Source of the DNA: Ardenticatenaceae bacterium
GTDB taxonomy: Bacteria > Chloroflexota > Anaerolineae > Promineifilales > Promineifilaceae
DNA length: 57,303 nucleotides
Direction: 5' to 3'
NCBI GenBank assembly: GCA_020634215.1
Contig: JACKCD010000036.1
Coordinates: 1-57,303 of the forward strand
The notes beneath the pieces are model-generated. The model was not told the origin of the DNA, ran no database searches, and was given only the letters and a program-made list of their open reading frames with translations. Shown here piece after piece: positions 51,197 to 57,303 of this stretch. Positions within the stretch are counted from its first letter, which is position 1. Each line of letters opens with the position of its first letter. A program made the position numbers and the translations under genes.

Positions 51197-53584
51197 CTAT
51201 TCAACCACAATTTTGAATAAAACAAAATTATCACCCAATTGCACCCCGTCTTCCCCCAGCAGCGGCAGCCGCCACCCTTCGGTCTGCACCCACAGCCCCA
51301 CGGCAACGGTGTATTCGCCCGGCGGCAAGGTGGTGGGCAGGGTTAGCTGGTGGCGATCCGGGACATATTTGTCCTGCGGCCAGCGGCGGGTAGGGAAGTC
51401 GCCGGGGTTGAGCTTGTCGGATTGGACAACCAGCACGCCCTCGGTGCTGAGCAGGTGGACAAACACCTGGTAGTTGATGTCAAGCTTTTGCTCGGCCTTC
51501 CAGTATAGCGTGAGGTTGAGCGTCTGGCCGGGGCGCAGCCGCTCGGCGGCGTGGTCGTAGCCGATGAGGGCGATTTGGCTGTCGAAGTCGGCAAAGGCGG
51601 CGTGGTCAGCCGATTCAACGACAAAACCGCTGGAGCTATCGTGGAGGAGGTTGAGGGGTTGGAGGATGAGGAGATAAACGGCCGTTAATCCCACCACCGC
51701 CGCCAGCACCCACCACTCACTGCTTGTCAAAGGCTCGGCGGAAGTGGAGTGGGTGAAGAATTTCACGCAAAGGCGCAAAGGCGCAAAGATAGATTGTTTT
51801 TCTTTGCGTCTTTGCGCCTTTGCGTGATCATTTTGATGATTTGTAGACTGGCGCGATTGCCGCCACCCTAACAGCAGCGTCAGCAGCAGTGCCACGCCGC
51901 TCATGCCCCATGCAATTGTGCGCCCTGGCGTGGTGCCAAATTTAAATTCCACCACATGCGTTCCGGCCGGAACGCTCACCACCATAAACCCTTCCGGCAA
52001 ACCGAGGTCAATTTCGGCTGGCTCGCCATCTACGGTGGCACGCCAGCCGGGAAAATAAAAGTGGAAAAGCCGCAGCGGGAATGGTTTTGGCGAGGTGACA
52101 GTGTAGCGAAAATGGAGCGGTGTCACCGTTTCCCAGGTCGCCGTGGCAGCGTCGGGCAGGGCATCGAGATTGAGCCGCTGGGGGGGCAAACCGAGGAAAA
52201 AGTTTTCCACGACCTTTTCCTGGCGGCGGGGAATGACCTCAACGGTGACGGGAACGTAATCGGCGGTGGAGGTGGTGCCGAGCCAGCGACCGCGCAGCTC
52301 AATCTCGGTCATAGTGATGAGGTTGGCAGGGCCAAAATCGTCCCAGGGAGCGGGGACGCTGAGGGGCAGGCCGAGGAGAATGGGGAGGGTGACAAAAACG
52401 GCCGTTAACCACGACCGTTGTTGCAGCAAAACGGCCGTTCCCCCCCCCGCCAACACCGCCAACATCGCCGCCGCCCCCCCCAGCAGCCGCCAGGGAAATT
52501 GGAAAAAGGGCAAAATGGGGGTGGCCTCCCACAAAAAAGTGGAGGCCGGCAGCATGAGGAAGGTGAGGACAAAAAAGGCAATGGCAAAAAAAAGCAGGTG
52601 GCTAGCCTCCTTGACCCGCCGTAGCCCCAGCAAAACCAGCCCCAGCCCGCCCAGCACCCACTGAGCAATACCCAAATTCAAGCTAAACGCTGCTTCCGTG
52701 GCTCCCCAATCCAGCCGCTGCGACGGTGCCAGGAGTTCGCGCAGCGACAAGAAGTGGGTGTGAAAATCGTAGTTGTCGTTTTGCCCGATGAGCGTATTGA
52801 GGTTGACGCTGTGGCGTTCCAAGATAACGGGCAGCCAGAAAAAAGCGGCCAACGCTAAACCAACAGCCAAGGCTGTCGGCAACAACCAGAACCTTGCTCC
52901 AACCTGCCCCCAATCTCCAATCTCCAATCTCCAATTGCCCCAACGCCACACCACCCACCCACACAGCAAGCCAAAAAAAAGCAGCCCCATCAAATTGTGG
53001 GTGAGGATGACGGCGGCGGTGGTAAAAACGGCCGTTATCCACCGCCCCCCGCTTTTCTCCCGCCCCAGCCTGTCCAACGACCACAAGGCGATGGCAAAGA
53101 TGCCAAAGCTAAAGGTTTCGGGGGCCACGCCGCGCACGTGGGGGTCAACGTATTGGAGGTAGGGGGCGTAGAGATAAACGGCCGTTGCCACCAGCCCCGC
53201 CCGTCGCCCCCAATTATCCCGCACAAAGCCATACATCCCGATTGCCGCCAGCAGCAGCCCCAGCACCAGCACAAACTTAACGCCATCCACCGCATCCAGA
53301 CGGGGCAGCAGCTCCACCAGCAGCCCCACATAATAGGTCAGCGGCGCGTAATAATTAAAAATCGGGTAGCCATACCCGTGATAAAAATCAGGTGCCCAAC
53401 GTGGGTATAGTTCCCCCCCTCGCACCAACTGGCTCAACTCCACCAGCCGGAAAATATGTAGCTCCGCATCCGTCCCCTGCGGCAGGCTGGTAATATGCAA
53501 AAACGGCCAGAGCGCGATAAACGCAATCGCCACCACCAGCCCAAACCCAGGATCAACCTGCCGCCACCACGTTTTAACCGACAT
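51197..53584 (-). CDS. Large membrane protein, 6-pyruvoyl-tetrahydropterin synthase-related/YfhO-like type, with repeat insertions
   Basis: A 795-residue protein with about 11-13 membrane helices. GTDAELHIFRLVELSQLVRGG and the GELYPRWAPDFYHGYGYPIF loop (about 37-72) are typical of the membrane domain annotated as PTPS-related, which resembles polytopic glycosyltransferases; the acidic GTDAELH may take part in catalysis. A beta-rich extracytoplasmic part lies at about 430-560 and the C-terminal 130 residues form another beta domain. Two segments come from intergenic repeats inserted in frame: NWRLEIGDWG at about 217-225 and AKAQRRKEKQSIFAPLRLCV at about 585-605. It is the first gene of the operon with rsmD, MFS and GT4. 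Four exact palindromes. Confidence 0.83.
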   Translation of the reverse strand: MSVKTWWRQVDPGFGLVVAIAFIALWPFLHITSLPQGTDAELHIFRLVELSQLVRGGELYPRWAPDFYHGYGYPIFNYYAPLTYYVGLLVELLPRLDAVDGVKFVLVLGLLLAAIGMYGFVRDNWGRRAGLVATAVYLYAPYLQYVDPHVRGVAPETFSFGIFAIALWSLDRLGREKSGGRWITAVFTTAAVILTHNLMGLLFFGLLCGWVVWRWGNWRLEIGDWGQVGARFWLLPTALAVGLALAAFFWLPVILERHSVNLNTLIGQNDNYDFHTHFLSLRELLAPSQRLDWGATEAAFSLNLGIAQWVLGGLGLVLLGLRRVKEASHLLFFAIAFFVLTFLMLPASTFLWEATPILPFFQFPWRLLGGAAAMLAVLAGGGTAVLLQQRSWLTAVFVTLPILLGLPLSVPAPWDDFGPANLITMTEIELRGRWLGTTSTADYVPVTVEVIPRRQEKVVENFFLGLPPQRLNLDALPDAATATWETVTPLHFRYTVTSPKPFPLRLFHFYFPGWRATVDGEPAEIDLGLPEGFMVVSVPAGTHVVEFKFGTTPGRTIAWGMSGVALLLTLLLGWRQSRQSTNHQNDHAKAQRRKEKQSIFAPLRLCVKFFTHSTSAEPLTSSEWWVLAAVVGLTAVYLLILQPLNLLHDSSSGFVVESADHAAFADFDSQIALIGYDHAAERLRPGQTLNLTLYWKAEQKLDINYQVFVHLLSTEGVLVVQSDKLNPGDFPTRRWPQDKYVPDRHQLTLPTTLPPGEYTVAVGLWVQTEGWRLPLLGEDGVQLGDNFVLFKIVVE
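51763..51832. repeat. CGCAAAGGCGCAAAG inverted repeat inside coding sequence
   Basis: CACGCAAAGGCGCAAAGGCG and TTTGCGTCTTTGCGCCTTTG form the same hairpin as at 2545-2612. It encodes an Arg/Lys-rich loop between a TM helix and the C-terminal domain of the membrane protein. Confidence 0.85.
52911..52937. repeat. CAATCTCCAATCTCC repeat inside coding sequence
   Basis: Tandem AATCTCC units of the GATTGGAGATTGG family, encoding RLEIGDWG in the membrane protein at a loop between TM helices. Confidence 0.75.
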
Positions 53585-53587
53585 CTA

Positions 53588-53665
53588 CCCTGTGAAAAAA
53601 GGAGATTGGAGAGTGGGGTTTTGGGGTTGATTAATCTCCAAAACCCCCACCTCCAATCTCCGAGA
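53588..53665. repeat. Inverted repeat upstream of the membrane-protein operon
   Basis: GGAGATTGGAGAGTGGGGTT then TTGGGGTTGATTAA, mirrored by AATCTCCAAAACCCCCACCT then CCAATCTCC. It lies between the sucD stop and the operon start. Confidence 0.75.
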
Positions 53666-53696
53666 AAATACCCGTTTTATTTCTGCAAAAGCCGCA

Positions 53697-54569
53697 TTAC
53701 TTCAAGCTTTCTTCCACCAATTCCGCAATTTGCTCCGGGTGGGCCGCCACTTTAACGCCCGCCTCTTGCAAAGCTTTCACCTTGCCGGCCGCCGTGCCAG
53801 CATTCCCTTCCACAATCGCCCCCGCATGACCCATGCGCCGGCCGGGAGGAGCCGTTTGTCCGGCAATAAAGGCGTAGACAGGTTTGGTAATGTGTTGCTT
53901 GATATAGGCCGCCGCTTCCTCTTCCGCACTGCCGCCAATCTCGCCAATCATCACCATCTGCTTGGTGTCGGGGTCATCTTCAAACATTTGCAGCACGTCA
54001 ATAAAGTTCGTGCCATTAATCGGGTCGCCGCCGATGCCGACGCAGGTGGTTTGCCCAATCCCCTTTGTAGTCAGCGCATACACCACCTCATAAGTCAGCG
54101 TGCCGCTGCGCGAAACCAGCCCAATGGGGCCGGGCATGACGATGTTACCGGGGATAATCCCGACCTTGGCCTCGCCAGCGGTAATCAAACCGGGGCAGTT
54201 GGGGCCAATCATCCGCACCCCTTTGCGATCCAGATAGGCCCGCGCTTTGATCATGTCCTGAATCGGAATATGCTCCGTCAGCGTCACAATCAGCTCAATC
54301 CCGGCCTCGGCGGCTTCCATGATAGAGCCAACGGCGAAGCGGGCGGGAACGGTAATCATGGAGCAGGTGGCTCCGGTGGCTTCAACGGCTGCACGCACCG
54401 TGTTAAACACCGGCACACCATCCAGCACCGTTTGCCCCCCTTTGCCAGGGGTGACACCACCGACAACGTTGGTGCCATATTCAATCATTTTGCCGGTGTG
54501 GAACTGCCCCTGCTTGCCGGTAATCCCTTGCACAATGACTTTGGTGTCTTTGTTGAGTAATATGCTCAT
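53697..54569 (-). CDS. sucD: Succinyl-CoA synthetase alpha subunit
   Basis: A 290-residue subunit of the TCA-cycle enzyme that makes succinate and ATP/GTP from succinyl-CoA. The CoA-binding N-terminus (VIVQGITGKQGQFHTGKMIEYG) is followed by the ligase domain; the phosphorylated active-site His is in GRRMGHAGAIVEGNAGTA (about residue 245), the usual GHAGA motif. Length is normal. The ATG at 54569 has AGAGGATAAG just upstream. It lies downstream of sucC, as usual, but separated by a repeat hairpin. No palindrome. Confidence 0.96.
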   Translation of the reverse strand: MSILLNKDTKVIVQGITGKQGQFHTGKMIEYGTNVVGGVTPGKGGQTVLDGVPVFNTVRAAVEATGATCSMITVPARFAVGSIMEAAEAGIELIVTLTEHIPIQDMIKARAYLDRKGVRMIGPNCPGLITAGEAKVGIIPGNIVMPGPIGLVSRSGTLTYEVVYALTTKGIGQTTCVGIGGDPINGTNFIDVLQMFEDDPDTKQMVMIGEIGGSAEEEAAAYIKQHITKPVYAFIAGQTAPPGRRMGHAGAIVEGNAGTAAGKVKALQEAGVKVAAHPEQIAELVEESLK

Positions 54570-54582
54570 CTTATCCTCTTGA

Positions 54583-54660
54583 GCCGTAATCGGTAATCAG
54601 TAATCGGTAATCAGTGAACAGTTCATCCTGATTACTGTTGACTGATTACTGTTTACTGAC
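54583..54660. repeat. Hairpin of the GTAATCAGTAAACGG family between sucC and sucD
   Basis: TAATCGGTAATCAGTAATCG then GTAATCAGTGAACAG, mirrored by CTGATTACTGTTGACTGATT then ACTGTTTACTG. It supplies the TAA stop of sucC (54653-54655). Confidence 0.8.
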
Positions 54661-55784
54661 TTCTATTCGCGGCAGCAACGGCCTTCCCAGCGGCTTCCAT
54701 CAGCGTAACGGCCGTTTCCATGTTCGCCTTCTGCCAAAATTTGCCGTCCCTCGGCCGAATTTGTCCCCAGCAGCCGCACCACCATCGGAACATTTGTTTG
54801 CAGTTCATTCAGTGCTGCCACAATGCCCCGCGCCACAATGTCACCACGCACAATGCCGCCAAAGACATTGAACAAAATCGCCTTCACGCCGGGGTCGAAA
54901 GGATGATCGCAAAGCGGCCGTTACCCCTTCCTGCGTCACGCCCCGCCGATGTCGAGGAAGCGGGCTGGTTCGCCCCCTGCGCCTTTGATCACATCCATCG
55001 TGGTCATTGCCAGCCCTGCCCCGTTGACCATGCAACCCACGTTGCCTTCCAAGCTGGATATAGCTCAGCCATATTCGCGCCAGCTTTTCTGCCGGAGTCT
55101 CTTCGTCATCAATAATACGCATTTCTGCTAAATCAGGATGACGGTAGCGGCATCGTCGTCGAGCGACATCTTGCCATCGAAGCGCCAGCAGCTTGTCTTC
55201 GCCGGTAATGATCAGCGGTTGATTTCAGCCAGGTGGCATCATTACCCCAAACGTTGCCATCAAATTGGCCGTCAGTTGTAGAAATCTTTCCACAACAAGC
55301 CCGGCAAACTCATTTTCTCGGCCAAATAATCAGTTTGGCATTTTTGCAACCCCACCAGCGGGTCAATGTGGGCTTTGAATTTTTTTTCATGTTTTGGCCG
55401 CCACCTCAATCTCCATCCCCCGGCTGAGGCCATGACCATGTTCATCCGCTTTATGCGGTCGGTCAGCACCTCTCGCCAGATAAATTTTGCTTGATGCCGG
55501 GAGCCAGTTCGTCAATGAGTACTTTTGTGGACGGTAAAGCCGCGAATGCTCTTCATGCCGAGAATTTGCCCGGCTAACGCTTCCGCTTCGTCCACCGATT
55601 TTGCCAGCTTAATGCCAATTTGCTTCGCCACGCCCGCCAGTTAGCACTTGTGACGCCGCTACCTACCGCCAAGCTTTTCGGCACGGCGCGTGCTTCCGCT
55701 GGCGTAGAGGCCACGTCCCTCGTTGGGAATGGGCACGCCATGCTTGGCAAAGAGTCGTTTTGCCTGATATTCGTGCAGATTCAC
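54653..55784 (-). pseudogene. sucC: Succinyl-CoA synthetase beta subunit, broken by many single-base indels
   Basis: Starting at the GTG at 55784 the frame reads VNLHEYQAKRLFAKHGVPIP, the normal SucC start, and pieces in changing frames follow in the correct order: LTDRIKRMNMVMASAGG, KAHIDPLVGLQ, YLAEKMSLPGL, MRIIDDEETPAEKLAR, GGEPARFLDIGG, MKAILFNVFGGIVRGDIVARG and RLLGTNSAEGRQILAE, ending METAVTLMEAAGKAVAAA. I count at least ten frame changes in about 1 kb, while the residues themselves stay conserved. That pattern is more typical of poor local sequence quality than of decay. Total length (about 375 codons) is near normal. It lies directly before sucD. Confidence 0.85.
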
Positions 55785-55870
55785 ATCTGTCTCTTTGTTG
55801 TGTGGATTTCATCTGCAAGAGGCCGCCGCCTGTGGTCGATGGTTGGTTTACAAGGTGAGGGAGACGCTTG

Positions 55871-55902
55871 CCCAGACGCAAGCCGCGTCTGGGAAAATTA
55901 TA
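55871..55902 (-). promoter_or_regulatory. Hairpin and -10-like box upstream of sucC
   Basis: CCCAGACGC (55871-55879) and GCGTCTGGG (55885-55893) form a perfect 9-bp inverted repeat. On the minus strand TATAAT (55902-55897) lies just before it, so the hairpin would be at the start of the sucC leader. No good -35 box is seen. Confidence 0.45.
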
Positions 55903-56007
55903 ACATAGGGTCAGGAAATGTTGTAATGTCGCTGGGGCTTTGCGAGCCGATCATGTCTGGGTTATTATCTTGGGTTTGCAGGGGTAAAATTGCCGGATGG
56001 CTGGTTC

Positions 56008-56085
56008 TTTTGGTAACAAGTTGCAGGTAACAAGTAACCTTTGCCGACAGCAACTTGCCACCTGTAACTTGCACCTTGCATCTAC
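56008..56085. repeat. Inverted repeat of an AACTTGTTACCTGCAACTTG family
   Basis: AACAAGTTGCAGGTAACAAG on the left and ACTTGCCACCTGTAACTTGC on the right. It lies between the divergent sucC and oxidoreductase genes; the rest of 55903-56139 holds no gene. Confidence 0.65.
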
Positions 56086-56139
56086 GGGTAAGCACACTAT
56101 TTGGTGATGACCCCAATTTTATGACGAAGAGGATACAGG

Positions 56140-57177
56140 ATGACAAAATTACGTGTAGGTGTGATTGGGCTGGGGATGGGCAAGGGGCATATTCGCGGCT
56201 ATGCAACCCACCCCCAGGCTGAGGTGGTGGCGATTGCGGATTTGAATGAGCAGGTGTTGGCAACGGTGGGGGATGAGTACGGGATAAACGGCCGTTATAC
56301 CTCCGCCGAACAAATGCTGGCCGAAGCCAACCTCGATGTGGTCAGCATTGCCACCCCCAACAAATTTCACAAAGCATATACCCTCGCCGCCTTTGCGGCC
56401 GGTTGCCATGTGCTGTGTGAAAAGCCAATGGCGATGAACGCCGCCGAAGGGCGCGAAATGCTGGCCGCTGCTGAACAAGCGGGCAAGCGGCTGATGATCA
56501 ACTTTTCCTATCGCTTCTCCGAACCCAGCTTTGCGCTAAAAGCCCAGGTAGATTCCGGCATTTTGGGCGACATTTACTTTGCCCGCACCGTTTGGCACCG
56601 GCGGCGCGGCATTCCCCGCTTTGGCGGTTGGTTTGGGCAAAAGGCGCTGTCAGGTGGCGGGCCGCTGATTGACCTCGGTGTGCATCGGCTCGATTTGGCA
56701 CTGTGGCTGATGGGGTACCCACAGCCGACGTGGGTGATGGCGAGTGCTTATAACCCCATCGCCACACGGCTAGCAATGGAAGCGGGGGTGGCCTATGACG
56801 TGGAAGATATGGCGGTAGCACTGATTAAATTTGCCAATGGAGCCACGGTGGAAGTGGAAGCGTCGTGGGCAACCAACATCCGCGAGGCGGAACTGATGGA
56901 GACGCGGCTGCTGGGGACAAAGGCGGGGCTGGTGCAGCGCAATGTAAATGAAGGATACCAGTTTGAAGCGGAGCTGTATGTGGAGAATGCGGGGTATCAG
57001 TTTGATATGAAGGTTCACCCGCCGCTGAAGCCGGTACCTAACTCGATGAATCACTTTGTTGAAAGCATTGTCACCGACACGCCCCACATTGCCACGGGCG
57101 AGGAGGGGCTGCTGGTGATGCAGCTTTTGGATGCGATTTATGAAAGCGCGGCGACGGGTGCGCCGGTGCAAATCTGA
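56140..57177 (+). CDS. Gfo/Idh/MocA family oxidoreductase
   Basis: A 345-residue NAD(P)-dependent dehydrogenase. The Rossmann fold starts LRVGVIGLGMGKGHIRGY (residues 3-20). CEKPMAMN (about 94-101) holds the family's EKP motif with the catalytic Lys, and GGGPLIDLGVHRLDLALWLMG (about 173-193) holds the Asp and His of the active site. It probably oxidises or reduces a sugar or inositol derivative; substrate unknown. The ATG at 56140 follows GAGGATACAGG. One palindrome near residue 50 encodes NGR. Confidence 0.93.
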   Translation: MTKLRVGVIGLGMGKGHIRGYATHPQAEVVAIADLNEQVLATVGDEYGINGRYTSAEQMLAEANLDVVSIATPNKFHKAYTLAAFAAGCHVLCEKPMAMNAAEGREMLAAAEQAGKRLMINFSYRFSEPSFALKAQVDSGILGDIYFARTVWHRRRGIPRFGGWFGQKALSGGGPLIDLGVHRLDLALWLMGYPQPTWVMASAYNPIATRLAMEAGVAYDVEDMAVALIKFANGATVEVEASWATNIREAELMETRLLGTKAGLVQRNVNEGYQFEAELYVENAGYQFDMKVHPPLKPVPNSMNHFVESIVTDTPHIATGEEGLLVMQLLDAIYESAATGAPVQI

Positions 57178-57303
57178 ATAATGGGGAATTGGGAATGGAG
57201 AATGGGGAATTGGGAATGATTTGGGTGTTGGTAATTTGAGTGGGTAGTAAAGAGAGATTGGGAGATTAGATGCCGCTAATCTCCCAATCTCCCAGTTTCT
57301 CAA
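57178..57303. repeat. Two repeat elements after the oxidoreductase gene
   Basis: Tandem GGGGAATTGGGAATGGAGAA units (57178-57220) are followed by a GAGATTGGGAGATTAG / CTAATCTCCCAATCTC hairpin (57256-57300). No gene is supported here; the sequence runs off the window. Confidence 0.7.

Overview
The window looks like chromosomal DNA of a GC-rich bacterium, most probably a filamentous or environmental member of the Chloroflexota (Anaerolineae, Caldilineae or Ardenticatenia type). The basis is indirect: lipoproteins with threonine/proline linkers, NBR1-type Ig-like and Calx-beta secreted proteins, a large BTAD/NB-ARC regulator, a T-box in front of leuS and abundant simple intergenic inverted repeats. 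No rRNA or other definitive marker is present, so the taxon is inference.

Layout. 1-7.5 kb: the 3' end of a large beta-rich protein, a small membrane protein, an M20 peptidase and a secreted Calx-beta protein. 7.8-15.7 kb: a leftward, apparently undescribed membrane operon (signal-peptide/Ig/multi-TM protein, zinc-ribbon/TM/Vps62-like protein, two unknown proteins) whose second gene is split by an insertion sequence with a 13-bp target duplication. It is divergent from a SARP-like regulator that carries 11-bp direct repeats at its own promoter. 19.2-28.4 kb: gamma-glutamyltransferase-like protein, an AT-rich lipoprotein, an M24 peptidase, a DUF433/DUF5615 toxin-antitoxin pair with a frameshifted toxin, Lon, and a membrane protein. 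28.6-37.6 kb: NBR1-Ig lipoprotein, a Nudix remnant, a type II restriction-modification pair, a TPR membrane protein, a TolB-like lipoprotein and an M23 peptidase. 37.6-44.1 kb: a paralog of the membrane-operon protein, a fused scar of a RelB/YafQ toxin-antitoxin system, an enolase-superfamily enzyme coupled to a phosphatase/beta-propeller membrane protein, a 3-hydroxyacyl-CoA dehydrogenase-like protein, a zinc-ribbon protein and a SelW/Rdx protein with an in-frame UGA in its CxxU motif. 44.2-47.4 kb: two tRNA-Ala genes, the second lying inside the leuS T-box leader, then leuS. 47.4-53.6 kb: a PIN toxin pair and a leftward operon (large membrane protein, rsmD, MFS exporter, glycosyltransferase). 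53.7-57.3 kb: sucD, a sucC copy full of single-base indels, and a Gfo/Idh/MocA oxidoreductase.

Two genome-scale signals stand out. The palindrome AACGGCCGTT occurs about 68 times (eye count), roughly once per 840 bp where chance predicts well under one copy in the whole window; it sits in coding and non-coding DNA but is missing from the probably acquired AT-rich blocks and from strongly conserved genes. In addition, at least six families of short reiterated sequence form inverted repeats between genes, and three of them have invaded coding sequence in frame.

The items most worth following up are the palindrome, the tRNA nested in a T-box leader, the selenoprotein candidate, and the IS-broken Vps62 operon with its SARP regulator.
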